A DNA stretch of 64,000 nt, taken from the NCBI RefSeq assembly GCF_945957355.1, contig NZ_CAMFKM010000001.1, forward strand, positions 1 to 64,000. The letters are read 5' to 3'. Shown in pieces: positions 18,079-26,650 of the stretch (position 1 is the first letter of the stretch; each line of letters opens with the position of its first letter). Source of the stretch: an uncultured Reyranella sp. (GTDB lineage Bacteria; Pseudomonadota; Alphaproteobacteria; Reyranellales; Reyranellaceae). Below the pieces are notes generated by a model. That model had not been told where the DNA came from. It saw only the letters and a list, made by a program, of their open reading frames with translations, and did no database searches. Made by a program: the position numbers and the translations under genes.

Positions 18079-20829
18079 TCAGCGGGCGGGTTTCGGAGTG
18101 GGAGCGGACATCGATGCGCCCTTGCGCTCGACGTCGAACAGCAGGCCGCCCCGGCGGGTGTAGAAGAACCAGGTGGCGAAGATGCAAGTGAGGTAAAAGG
18201 CCAGGAAGCCGTAGAGCGCACCCGACGCACTGCCGGTCATCGCGATCGACGATCCGAAGCTCTTGGGAATGAAGAAGGCGCCATAGGCTGCGATCGCCGA
18301 CGTGAAGCCGATGATGGCGGCCGACTCCTTGTCGGACTGCATGCGCCGGGTGTCGGCGGATGCATTTGGCATCAGCCGTTCCATGTCCTTGCGCATGATC
18401 GCCGGGATCATCTGGAAGGTCGACGCATTGCCGACGCCGCTCGCGAAGAAGAGCAGCAGGAACATCGCGAAGAACCCGGCGAAGTTCTTCTCGCCGAGGA
18501 AGTGCACGACCCCCAGTGCTCCCAGCGCCATGACGACGAACACCCAGAAGGTGACGCGGCCACCTCCCCAGCGATCGGCGACCCAGCCGGTCAGCGAGCG
18601 CGACAGCGCGCCGACCAGTGGCCCGAGGAAGGCGTACTGAAGGGCGTTGATCTCGGGGAACTGCGTCTTGGCGAGCAGCGGAAATCCCGCCGAGTAACCG
18701 ATGAATGAACCGAAGGTGCCGGTATAGAGCCAGCACATGATCCAGTTGTGCCGGCGCTGGAAGATCACCGACTGCTCGGCGAACGAGGCCCTGGCCGACG
18801 CGATGTCGTTCATGCCGAACCAAGCAGCGAACGCCGAGGCGGCGATGAACGGGGCCCAGATGAATCCGGCATTCTGCAGCCAGAGCCTGGTCGTGCCGCT
18901 CGCCTCCCGGGCGACCTGGGCATCGCCCCCGAGCCAGCCGAACACGCCGGTCGTGATGACGACCGGAACGATGAACTGCACGACGCTGACGCCCAGGTTG
19001 CCGAGACCGGCATTGAGGGCAAGGGCGTTGCCCTTCTCCGCCTTGGGGAAGAAGAACGAGATGTTGGACATCGACGAGGCGAAGTTGCCGCCGCCGAACC
19101 CGCAGAGCAGCGCCAGGACCAGGAAGATCCAGTAGGGCGTCGCCGGATTCTGCACGGCATAGCCAACGCCGATCGCCGGGATCATCAGCGACCAGGTCGC
19201 GAGTGTCGTCCACAGCCGCCCACCGAAGATCGGCACGGTGAAGGAGTAGAAGATTCGCAGCGTCGCTCCGGAGACGCCGGGCAGCGCCGCCAGCCAGAAC
19301 AGCTGGTCGGTCGTGTATTGGAAGCCGATCGCCGGCAGCTTGGCGACGACCACCGACCACACCATCCAGACCGCGAACGACAACAGCAGGGCTGGGATCG
19401 AAATCGCGAGATTGCGGCGCGCGATCCGCCGGCCGGTCTGCTCCCAGAAGGTCTTGTCTTCCGGCCGCCAGTCCTCAAGCGTCTTGCCCGACAGCTTGCC
19501 GACATGCTCGGGACGGTGGATTTCCTGCATCTCGGGCAGCTGAGGCAGCCTGTCGAGTGCCTCACCGACCGCCTGCCGCTCCATGGCGCGGATCGCGAAA
19601 TGCATCCAGGCAAGGGAGCCGGCAGCGACCAGGAACAGCAACATGAAGCAGCTGGTCCACACGCCGGTCAGGTCGTTCATCACACCGAAGAGGATCGGCA
19701 GGATGAAACCGCCGAGGCCGCCGACCAGGCCGACCACACCACCGACCGCACCGACATGGCTGGGATAATAGACGGGGATGTGCTTGTAGACGGCAGCCTT
19801 GCCCAGGCTCATGAAGAAGCCGAGCACGAATATCGCAACAGTGAATGGCAGCAGCCCCATCTCCATGGTGAAGGAGATCGGACCCTGGATGCCCTTGACG
19901 ATATATTCGGTCGGGGGATAGGCGAGAACGAAGCAGGCCACGACTGACACGCCGAAGGTCCAGTACATGACGCGCCGCGCGCCATGCTTGTCGCTCAGCA
20001 CGCCACCGTAGATCCGGAACAGACTCGCCGGCACCGAGTAGGCCGCGGCGATCATGCCGGCGGTGGTGATGGTGAGACCATAGACACCGATCAGGTAGCG
20101 CGGCAGCCACAGCGCCAGAGCAACGTATCCGCCGAAGACAAAGAAGTAGTAGAGCGAGAAGCGCCACACCTGGAGGTTCTTGAGGGGTGCAAGCATCGCC
20201 GCCATCGACTCGGGCTTGACACCGCTCCTGCGCCGCGCCTTGAGTTGAGGATCGTCCTTCGTGGTGAACCAGAACAGGATCGCCATGACGACCAAGGCGG
20301 CCGCCCAGATGTCGGCGACCGTCTTCCAGCCGTAGGCCACCATTATGAACGGCGCAACGAACTTGGTTACCGAGGCGCCGACATTGCCCGCGCCGAAGAT
20401 GCCGAGGGCGGTCCCCTGCCGCTCCTTTTCGTACCAGCGCGAGACGTAGGCGACGCCGACCGCGAAAGAGCCGCCGGCGATGCCGACGCCCAGCGCCGCC
20501 AGAAGAAAGGTCTGAAAGTCGTAGGCAAAGGAGAGAAGCCAGGTGGCGACGGCCGCGGCCAGCATGACGACGGTAAAGACGACGCGGCCGCCATACTGGT
20601 CCGTCCACACCCCGAGGAGCAGCCGGATCAGCGCGCCCGTCAGGATCGGAGTGCCGACCAACAGGCCGAACTGGGTGTCGTTGAGGCCCAGATCCTTCTT
20701 TATCTGTACGCCGATGATCGAGAAGATCGTCCAGACGGCAAAGCACACCGTGAAGGCGATGGTGCTCATGCCGAGGGCCATGCCCCGCCCTTCTAGAGGG
20801 GCCTGTTGAACACTCGCCGATCGTTGCAT
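18079..20829 (-). CDS. narK: Fused NarK1-NarK2 nitrate/nitrite transporter
   Basis: This 916-residue protein joins two complete MFS domains. The first runs from about residue 15 to 420 (TVCFAVWTIFSIIGVQIKKD). After a cytoplasmic linker rich in charged residues, the second starts near residue 475 (LLLSFAVWMVWSVVVAKLP). The two halves match the type 1 (nitrate/proton symport) and type 2 (nitrate/nitrite antiport) division known for fused NarK in denitrifiers. The start at 20829 has AGGGGAG upstream and excludes a Cys/Arg-rich extension. A Fnr/FixK-type box lies about 70 bp upstream. Confidence 0.93.
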   Translation of the reverse strand: MQRSASVQQAPLEGRGMALGMSTIAFTVCFAVWTIFSIIGVQIKKDLGLNDTQFGLLVGTPILTGALIRLLLGVWTDQYGGRVVFTVVMLAAAVATWLLSFAYDFQTFLLAALGVGIAGGSFAVGVAYVSRWYEKERQGTALGIFGAGNVGASVTKFVAPFIMVAYGWKTVADIWAAALVVMAILFWFTTKDDPQLKARRRSGVKPESMAAMLAPLKNLQVWRFSLYYFFVFGGYVALALWLPRYLIGVYGLTITTAGMIAAAYSVPASLFRIYGGVLSDKHGARRVMYWTFGVSVVACFVLAYPPTEYIVKGIQGPISFTMEMGLLPFTVAIFVLGFFMSLGKAAVYKHIPVYYPSHVGAVGGVVGLVGGLGGFILPILFGVMNDLTGVWTSCFMLLFLVAAGSLAWMHFAIRAMERQAVGEALDRLPQLPEMQEIHRPEHVGKLSGKTLEDWRPEDKTFWEQTGRRIARRNLAISIPALLLSFAVWMVWSVVVAKLPAIGFQYTTDQLFWLAALPGVSGATLRIFYSFTVPIFGGRLWTTLATWSLMIPAIGVGYAVQNPATPYWIFLVLALLCGFGGGNFASSMSNISFFFPKAEKGNALALNAGLGNLGVSVVQFIVPVVITTGVFGWLGGDAQVAREASGTTRLWLQNAGFIWAPFIAASAFAAWFGMNDIASARASFAEQSVIFQRRHNWIMCWLYTGTFGSFIGYSAGFPLLAKTQFPEINALQYAFLGPLVGALSRSLTGWVADRWGGGRVTFWVFVVMALGALGVVHFLGEKNFAGFFAMFLLLFFASGVGNASTFQMIPAIMRKDMERLMPNASADTRRMQSDKESAAIIGFTSAIAAYGAFFIPKSFGSSIAMTGSASGALYGFLAFYLTCIFATWFFYTRRGGLLFDVERKGASMSAPTPKPAR

Positions 20830-20897
20830 TGATGCTCCCCTGCGCGTCGCACATCGACAGCGCAGATCGAGGGTCGGAGCGGGGAGCAACAGACTGC

Positions 20898-20911
20898 TTG
20901 ATTTGAATCAA
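20898..20911. promoter_or_regulatory. Fnr/FixK/Dnr box upstream of narK
   Basis: TTGATTTGAATCAA is a perfect TTGAT-N4-ATCAA palindrome centred about 75 bp before the narK start. It is the expected site for an oxygen- or NO-responsive Crp/Fnr regulator, and a candidate regulator is encoded divergently at 21073. Confidence 0.85.
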
Positions 20912-21002
20912 GCCGGAGGCCGGCATCGATTCTTTTGGGCTGTTTTTTATCTTTTGCGAATAGACATAGATAACATTTGGTAACACTTGAGCCTGCGCTG
21001 GA

Positions 21003-21016
21003 TTGAGCCAGATCAA
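21003..21016. promoter_or_regulatory. Fnr-type box upstream of the Crp/Fnr gene
   Basis: TTGAGCCAGATCAA matches the TTGAT-N4-ATCAA consensus with one mismatch in the left arm. It lies about 57 bp upstream of the divergent regulator gene, which suggests autoregulation or control by a global Fnr/FixK protein. Confidence 0.65.
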
Positions 21017-21072
21017 CGACGCTTGCCATCTGGCAGCGCAACGATGTCGCGCGCAGGAGGCACAACCACATC

Positions 21073-21774
21073 ATGCGTACAACCGATTTGCCGCTGATTC
21101 GTCGCTCCAGATTGTTCGCCCAGGTGGGAGAGATCGATCTCGCGGCGATGTTGACTACCTGCTTCGTCCAGACACTTCCCGCCGGCGCGGCCCTCTGTCA
21201 CCAGGGCGAGAAGGCGGAGTTTCTCCATATAGTTCTGTCTGGTCGTGTCGGCTTGTTTGGCTCGGCTGGCCACGACGAGGCGTTGGTGGAATTCTTCGGG
21301 CCGGGCGACGCCTTCATCGTGCCGGCGGTAGTGCTCGACGCGCCTTACCTGTTGACCGCGCGAATTCTAGAAGAGGGGCGCATCCTGATGTGGCCTGCTG
21401 CAGCGTTCCGTGCCCAGTTGCGGGCCACGGGCAGCTTAGCCTTCGGAGCGGTGCTGCTACTGTCAGGTTACTGGCGTACACTCATAGGGCAGATCAAGGA
21501 TCTGAAGCTACTTTCCGCAATAGAGCGGCTTTCGGCTTTCCTTCTCGCTTTGGCGCCACGCGAGACCGGCCCCGTCACGGTAACGCTGCCGGGAGGCCGG
21601 CGCCTCGTTACCGGCCGGCTAGGCATCACACCGCAGAGCCTATCGCGCGCCTTCGCCGCGTTACGTCCTCTCGGCATCAGCGGTGGAGGCCGCCAGGTGA
21701 CGATCGTCGATCCCGGACGCCTGCGCGAATTCGCCGGCGCCCGCGCCTTGAAGGGCCCGGATGGAGGGGCCTGA
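21073..21774 (+). CDS. Crp/Fnr-family transcriptional regulator (Dnr/NarR-like)
   Basis: This 233-residue protein has an N-terminal cyclic-nucleotide-binding-like domain (LPAGAALCHQGEKAEFLHIV, then GPGDAFIVPAV) and a C-terminal winged helix (RLGITPQSLSRAFAALRPLGI). It lacks the N-terminal cysteine cluster of true FNR, so it does not sense oxygen by a [4Fe-4S] centre. Position next to narK and nnrS suggests a nitrate/nitrite- or NO-responsive activator like NarR or Dnr. It is divergent from narK, and both promoters have Fnr-type boxes. Confidence 0.88.
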   Translation: MRTTDLPLIRRSRLFAQVGEIDLAAMLTTCFVQTLPAGAALCHQGEKAEFLHIVLSGRVGLFGSAGHDEALVEFFGPGDAFIVPAVVLDAPYLLTARILEEGRILMWPAAAFRAQLRATGSLAFGAVLLLSGYWRTLIGQIKDLKLLSAIERLSAFLLALAPRETGPVTVTLPGGRRLVTGRLGITPQSLSRAFAALRPLGISGGGRQVTIVDPGRLREFAGARALKGPDGGA

Positions 21775-21802
21775 TATTGGATGCGCTTGAGAAGGACCAA
21801 CC

Positions 21803-23017
21803 ATGGCTGCGATCCCTCGACTGAAGCCCTATGCTGGACCCGCTCTACTTTCCTACGGCTTCCGCCCCTTCTTCCTCCTGGGGTCGATCTGGGCAGGCTT
21901 CGAAGTGCTGGCGTGGCTGCCGATGTTCTACGGCGAATTGTCGTTCGCGACGGCCCTCTCGCCGCGTGACTGGCATGTCCACGAATTGCTGTTCGGCTCT
22001 GTATCAGCCATCGTCGCAGGCTTCCTGCTGACGGCCATCCCCAATTGGACCGGGCGGCTGCCGCTGCAGGGGTTGCCGCTGGCAGGGTTGGTGCTGGTCT
22101 GGCTTGCAGGCCGCGGCGCCATCACCATGTCCGCCAGTATAGGTTGGCTCGGTGCGACGGTCGTGGACTGCGCTTTCCTGGTCCTCATGGCGGCCGCGGT
22201 GGCACGCGAGATCTTGGCTGGCAAGAACTGGAAAAATCTCAAGATAGTCGCCCTTCTATCCCTGCTCGCAGCCGGGAATTTGGGCTTTCATCTAGAGGCG
22301 CATTTCGGGGGCATCGCGCTCTATTCATCCCGCCTCGGCATCGCGACGGTGCTCATTCTGATCATGGTGATCGGCGGCCGCATCATTCCAAGCTTCACGC
22401 GCAACTGGCTGATCAGGCGTGAACCCGGCCGGCTCCCGGTCCCCTTCGGACGTTTCGATATCGCCTGCATCACCCTGAGCAGCGCGGCGCTCGCACTATG
22501 GGTCGTCATGCCCGAAGAAGCACCAACCGGCGTCACCCTAGTCTCCGCTGCCGCTCTCAATGTCGTCCGACTCTGCCGCTGGGCCGGTGACCGCAGCTTC
22601 TCGGACAGGCTTGTCCTGGTACTGCATGTTGGCTACGCATTCGTTCCACTGGGTTTCCTGCTTGCAGGCCTCTCCGCCTTCGGCATCACGGCGCCAAGTG
22701 CGGGCATCCACGCCTGGACGGCCGGCGCCTTCGGCATCATGACACTTGCTGTCATGAGTCGCGCGAGCCTAGGCCACACCGGAAGGCCGCTTGTTGCCTC
22801 ATCCGCCCTGCAGGCAGTCTACGCCTTCGCATTCATAGCCGCGCTCGCGCGCCTCGGCTCGATCATGGCACCTAACCATATCAGCCTGCTTCTCGCTGTT
22901 GCGGCGATGGCCTGGGCGGCCGCCTTCCTCGGCTTTGCCGTGCTCTACTTCCCCATTTTCTGGCTTCCACGCGCCCCCCAAATCAGATCAAATCTCATTC
23001 CGCGACTGGCGAAATGA
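21803..23017 (+). CDS. nnrS: NnrS family haem-copper membrane protein
   Basis: This 404-residue polytopic protein has about twelve membrane helices. The family signature is present: YGFRPFFLLGSIWAGFEVLA at the start, WHVHELLFGSVSAIVAGFLL near residue 55, IPSFTRNWL in the middle, and MTLAVMSRASLGHTGRPL toward the end. NnrS proteins bind haem and copper and protect cells from nitrosative stress during denitrification. The gene follows the Crp/Fnr regulator by 28 bp. Confidence 0.92.
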   Translation: MAAIPRLKPYAGPALLSYGFRPFFLLGSIWAGFEVLAWLPMFYGELSFATALSPRDWHVHELLFGSVSAIVAGFLLTAIPNWTGRLPLQGLPLAGLVLVWLAGRGAITMSASIGWLGATVVDCAFLVLMAAAVAREILAGKNWKNLKIVALLSLLAAGNLGFHLEAHFGGIALYSSRLGIATVLILIMVIGGRIIPSFTRNWLIRREPGRLPVPFGRFDIACITLSSAALALWVVMPEEAPTGVTLVSAAALNVVRLCRWAGDRSFSDRLVLVLHVGYAFVPLGFLLAGLSAFGITAPSAGIHAWTAGAFGIMTLAVMSRASLGHTGRPLVASSALQAVYAFAFIAALARLGSIMAPNHISLLLAVAAMAWAAAFLGFAVLYFPIFWLPRAPQIRSNLIPRLAK

Positions 23018-23065
23018 CGGTGGCCATGGGAGCCCACCTCTTGGTCCTCGCTGTCGCGTCACGAC

Positions 23066-23244
23066 GATCTGGCTTCGGGCCTCGACGAAGTCGTAGGATC
23101 AGGCATGGGTGGGCCGCTTCGCCCGCAGACGGGTGCAGGAACTATCGTTGAGCCGCAGGCGGTCCCGTTTGGGCTACTTATGGGGAACTTGAGCCCCTCG
23201 CGCCGTCAGATCCGCTCGACCCGCTCGTTGTTGACCTGCCAGCC
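23066..23244 (-). pseudogene. IS3-family transposase remnant
   Basis: The minus strand reads GWQVNNERVERI, a TGA, RREGLK, then after a frameshift PKRDRLRLNDSSCTRLRAK and, past another stop, SYDFVEAR. This is the segment that leads into the DDE domain of IS3-family OrfB. It carries at least three stops and one frameshift. No terminal repeats were found. It abuts the trbI remnant, so it may have inserted into that gene cluster before both decayed. Confidence 0.75.
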
Positions 23245-23270
23245 CGCCTGCCGCGGACATTACGCTTCTC

Positions 23271-23692
23271 CTATTCGCGGGCCGGCGAAAGCACGGGGTC
23301 ACGCGTCGCGATTGCCCGCACCGATTGACCGGCCGGATGGTCAGTGGACTGCATGTTGAGGTTGCGCCGCACCACTTGCTGTCCGGCCTGTTTCAGCGTG
23401 TCGCCCGCACCACTGCGCAGGCACGGACGATATCGCCATCGTTCTGGTCCGACCCGAGCTCGGCGCCGACCGCGAGGACGGTCGAGAGAAGTACCGCGTT
23501 AAACAGCGAGCCCAATGATGATCGACGCCGTCTTCCAGACCAGCCTGCCCGCTGGCATCCGCTCCGGGTTGTCGTTCGAGCATGATCGAATAGCCGTTGC
23601 GGCAGAAGCAGCCGCGTCCAGGCCAGAAGAATACGTGACTGCCCGAAGCTGACTTTGCTGTCGAAGACGTCGATCAGCCATGCCCCCTGAGG
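23271..23692 (-). pseudogene. trbI: Conjugal transfer protein TrbI, C-terminal remnant
   Basis: Pieces in three frames add up to the C-terminal third of TrbI (VirB10-like). They are PQGAWLIDVFDSKVSFGQSR, then SIMLERQPGADASGQAGLED, then LLSTVLAVGAELGSDQ, and finally SGAGDTLKQAGQQVVRRNLN, ending at a TAG at 23271. At least three frameshifts separate them. TrbI forms the channel scaffold of P-type mating systems. No other trb genes are visible, so this is a leftover of a conjugative element. Confidence 0.85.
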
Positions 23693-23917
23693 TCGCGTTG
23701 GGCCGCACAACGAGGCTCAGGCCATGGTCGTCGGTAATCGTGCCGTCATTGTACCCGGCCTTCCGCGTGTCCCCGCAGTGTACCCGAAGGAGCCGGATTC
23801 TCGCGGACGGTCGCGAACAGTGCCGAACGCCAATAAACGTTCAAAGCTTGATCTTACGAGGGTTCTGAGCAATCGGCGAACGAGCGCGGACAACTAAGAA
23901 CTAGGCCGGATGGAAAA

Positions 23918-23938
23918 TGGTGCCCCGAGACGGAATCG
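23918..23938 (-). other. tRNA 3'-end-like fragment (candidate attachment-site scar)
   Basis: On the minus strand the sequence reads CGATTCCGTCTCGGGGCACC followed by A. This matches the end of a tRNA: part of the T loop, the T-stem 3' strand CCGTC, an acceptor strand TCGGGGC, a discriminator A and CCA. The matching 5' half is absent. Such orphan tRNA 3' ends are left by tyrosine-recombinase islands. An integrase N-terminus lies at 25517. A chance match is possible. Confidence 0.45.
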
Positions 23939-23939
23939 C

Positions 23940-24144
23940 ATTTTCTTCTATCTGACTGAAGAATCGTGCTTTTTTTAAAGAACATTTCCGAGTGTATCCA
24001 CCAATGTACCCAGCGCTTCACAACGATGCGGCGAGTGGCGGTGCGGACCGGACGGACGAGTTTGATTTCTTAAGAGTCCCCAGGCGTCGGAGCGTTGCCC
24101 CCGAAGGCAGAGATCGTGACTTCGAATCTCGCCGAGTCCATCAA
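23940..24144. other. Intergenic sequence without recognised genes
   Basis: About 200 bp of relatively AT-rich sequence lies between the tRNA-like fragment and the IS66 target duplication. No ORF, remnant or repeat that I can name is present. Confidence 0.5.
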
Positions 24145-24187
24145 TATTTGTTGTAACCCTACGGTAAACCCCGCGGAAGGCTGGTCC

Positions 24188-24415
24188 TCAGGAAGCGGGC
24201 GGGAGTAGAGCTTTGAAGTCGGCCAGCAGCTGGCGGAGGTATTCAACACCGGACGGCGTGAAGGCGGTGACGCTGGTGTCTTCATCGAGATCGACGATGA
24301 AGAGACGACCATCCTCGGGTTCCATGCCGATCGCCAGCTCTTCGAGCATGGCCGCGTCCTCGCCCAGAATGTCGGCAACCTTGGCAATGGTGAATACGTA
24401 GCTCGGGGCAGCCAT
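24188..24415 (-). CDS. Small passenger ORF inside the IS66 element
   Basis: This encodes 75 residues starting at 24415 (AAPSYVFTIAKVADILGEDA), with an acidic middle (GMEPEDGRLFIVDLDEDTSV) and a helical end (GVEYLRQLLADFKALLP). It begins two bases after the transposase stop and ends 35 bp inside the terminal repeat, so it travels with the element. Function is unknown. It could be an accessory or regulatory factor of transposition. Confidence 0.6.
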   Translation of the reverse strand: MAAPSYVFTIAKVADILGEDAAMLEELAIGMEPEDGRLFIVDLDEDTSVTAFTPSGVEYLRQLLADFKALLPPAS

Positions 24416-24417
24416 GG

Positions 24418-25014
24418 TCAGGCGGCGTTGAGGATAGCTTTCTGGGGCGCCCAATGCCAAGGCAGCAGCTCATCGAGCCTGACGATGGGATGCTCGGCAA
24501 TGCGCGCCAACACGTCGGCCAGCCAAGCCTGGGGATCGACGTCGTTGAGCTTGGCGGTCACGATCAGGCTGTAGAGAAGTGCGGCGCGCTCGCCACCACG
24601 ATCGGAGCCAGCAAACAGCCAGGCCTTGCGGCCCAGCGCCAGGCCGCGCAACGCCCGCTCGGCGGCGTTGTTGGTGAGACAGATGCGGCCGTCCTCGAGG
24701 AAGCGGGTGAATGACGTCCAGCGCTTGAGCATGGCCAGCTGAGCACCGCTGATCGCCACCACGCCGCCCACCGGTGCCGGCCAGATGAAGCGCCCACGCT
24801 CCAGCCGCTTGATGTACAGCGCCATCCCCAGTCCGTCAGCCCACAGCACCTTCAGCAGGTGCCCGCGCTTGCCGCGGAATACAAAAAGATCACCGCCGTT
24901 CGGATTGAGCTTCAGAACCTGCTGCACCTGCAGCGCCAGGCTGTTCATGCCGCGCCGCACGTCGGTCGGGCCGCTCGCCAGCCACACCCGCACTCCGGCC
25001 GGCACCGCGATCAT
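24418..25014 (-). pseudogene. IS66 TnpB fused in frame to the C-terminus of TnpC
   Basis: The first about 95 residues are a normal IS66 Orf2/TnpB (WLASGPTDVRRGMNSLALQV, VFRGKRGHLLKVLWADGLG, ISGAQLAML). The frame then jumps directly to the C-terminal end of the IS66 DDE transposase (RWTSFTRFLEDGRICLTNNA, then AERALRGLALGRKAW). The junction around 24733 shows that a deletion removed the TnpB tail and most of TnpC, including the first catalytic aspartates. The product cannot be a working transposase. Confidence 0.88.
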
Positions 25015-25388
25015 CAGCGCCGTTCCAGCACATCCAGCACCCGGCTCAGCGCCGCCGCATCGACGCCAACGTCGACGATGATCCGACGTCCGCTCGTCGC
25101 CACGATCTCCATCCGGCTCGACGGCGATGGCGATACCGTTCTCTCCGGCACAACGACTGCCGGAACAAACCTTGACGCCCCTGCCGCCTGAACACCGAAC
25201 CGGCGCCGCCACGTCGCCAGCAACGATCGCGCTATCCCGTAACGCCGCGCCGTCACCAAGCCCAGGCGCGGGCCGCTTAGGCTCTCCATCACGATCCGCA
25301 GCTTCTCTTCTTCCGTCCAGCGACGACGACGGCCGGTCTCAACCACCTCGAGCCGCATCACTTCAGGGCTGTCCTTAACGCTTGCCAT
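25014..25388 (-). CDS. tnpA: IS66-family accessory protein TnpA
   Basis: This 124-residue HTH protein, the first ORF of IS66 elements, reads RRRRWTEEEKLRIVMESL, then LVTARRYGIARSLLATWRRR. The stop overlaps the tnpB start by one base (TGATG), the usual coupling in this family. It looks intact, unlike the downstream fusion. Confidence 0.85.
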   Translation of the reverse strand: MASVKDSPEVMRLEVVETGRRRRWTEEEKLRIVMESLSGPRLGLVTARRYGIARSLLATWRRRFGVQAAGASRFVPAVVVPERTVSPSPSSRMEIVATSGRRIIVDVGVDAAALSRVLDVLERR

Positions 25389-25516
25389 AAGGACAGTCTC
25401 TTAGACCACTGCCCAAACCCGACAAGGCGGCCTTCGCCGAAGGGTTACTATTTGTTGGGGTCGAGGCCACTGGAAACAGGGCCCGGTCACACTGATGTTG
25501 CAGTGGGGCTGGATCG

Positions 25517-25573
25517 ATGGCGACTTTCCGTAAACGCAAAGGTAAGTGGCAGGTACATGTCAGGCGACAGGGA
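25517..25573 (+). pseudogene. Tyrosine-type integrase, first 19 codons only
   Basis: The reading frame starts MATFRKRKGKWQVHVRRQG, the conserved N-terminal strand of phage/island integrases (SAM-like core-binding family). It then runs straight into IS3 sequence on the other strand. Without the IS66 insertion, this start would lie about 275 bp from the tRNA-like fragment at 23918, a normal integrase-to-att distance. I read it as the beheaded integrase of an island. The match is short, so confidence is moderate. Confidence 0.6.
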
Positions 25574-26168
25574 CAGCCTGCCGCGCCAGGCCTGCCGGAC
25601 TTCGATCGCCGGCGATAAGCGGGTCAAGGTGTCGATCACCGTCAAAGCGCGGATCTTGCGCCCGTCGAACAGTTGATCGTGCACGAAGTCCATGGCCCAC
25701 ACCTCATTGGGCGCTGCCGCAGACGAACGACCCTCGCGGGACTTCCCCTTGACCCGGCGCCTGGGCGATTTGTTGCGCAATTGGAGGTTCTCTTCGGGGT
25801 GCAGGCGCCACACCCGCTTGGCGTTGACCTGCCAGCCCTCACGCCGCAGAAGCACGTGGATGCGGCGATAGCCGTAGCGCACGCGATTCCGTGCAATCTC
25901 CTTGATGCGCCTGATGAGAGCGGCCTGACCGGTCCGTCGCGAGCGGTAGTGGTAGGTTGATCGCTCCACCGGCAAGGCACGACAGGCGTGACGGATGCTG
26001 ACCTGCCAGGCAACACGCACGTGAATGACCATCTGCCGCTCCCGGCCACGCCTCAGATTTTGCGCCGGATGACGTCCTGCAGCATCTCCTTGTCCAGGCT
26101 GAGATCGGCCACCAGCTTCTTCAGCCGCTGGTTCTCCTCCTCGAGCTGCTTCAAACGCTGCGCCATTA
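25574..26168 (-). pseudogene. IS3-family transposase remnant (OrfA tail and OrfB)
   Basis: A short OrfA end (QRLKQLEEENQRLKKLVADL, then LQDVIRRKI) is followed by OrfB with its HTH_21 region (RRIKEIARNRVRYGYRRIHV) and the start of the DDE domain (PNEVWAMDFVHDQLFDGRKI). Similarity stops after LSPAIEVRQAWRG, before the second and third catalytic residues. OrfA lacks its N-terminal HTH. The element is therefore truncated at both ends, and on the left it cuts the integrase. Confidence 0.85.
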
Positions 26169-26169
26169 C

Positions 26170-26575
26170 GGAGCGATCGAACTAACGGCGTTGCGCAGGA
26201 CGATATGGCTAAGGGTGCCGATGGCTCCCGTCGGCCCTATGTGGTGCCGAGCAGTTCCGATGTGACGGTTGGGCGACAGAGTTTGAATGTACATTCGACA
26301 TAAGCCTGTCGTCGCACCCCTGCGCTCAACCGTTGCATGACGCGCGATGCTGCGACAATCGTCACTCGGATCCAATCGTTGCGCGCATTCCATTTGCTGG
26401 CAGCAACGCTGCCTGTCCACATGGGACGCTGCATCAAAGAGATTCCGACGACGTGGTGACCGCCAACCTGCGGCCATTCACTGGCCTAAGCATAGGCTGA
26501 GGATGCTGCTTCAGCCCTCAGCGGTTTGCTCATTCCAGAGTGGCAGTATGCCACGGCCGTGGTGGCTAGGGTCGA
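26170..26575. other. Intergenic stretch, nothing recognised
   Basis: About 400 bp lie between the IS3 and IS5 remnants. The open frames on either strand have no family resemblance that I can see, and no ribosome site stands out. It is probably old non-coding or decayed sequence. Confidence 0.5.
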
Positions 26576-26650
26576 GACTCATTAAATCCACCATACGATA
26601 GCAGCGGCGAGGCAGACTGAGGCGAGGAAGTTTCGAGCTAACCTGTCGTA

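Larger units (their letters stand above)
24153..25448 (-). mobile_element. IS66-family element, 1,296-bp internal deletion derivative
   Basis: Both ends begin with an inverted repeat: GTAACCCTACGGTAAA at the left and GTAACCCTTCGGCGAA read inward from the right. The element is flanked by a perfect 8-bp direct repeat TATTTGTT (24145-24152 and 25449-25456), the target duplication size known for IS66. Inside are tnpA, a tnpB-tnpC fusion and a 75-codon passenger ORF. Most of tnpC is missing, so the element is shorter than a full IS66 (about 2.5 kb) and should need a helper to move. The clean duplication suggests fairly recent insertion. Confidence 0.93.
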
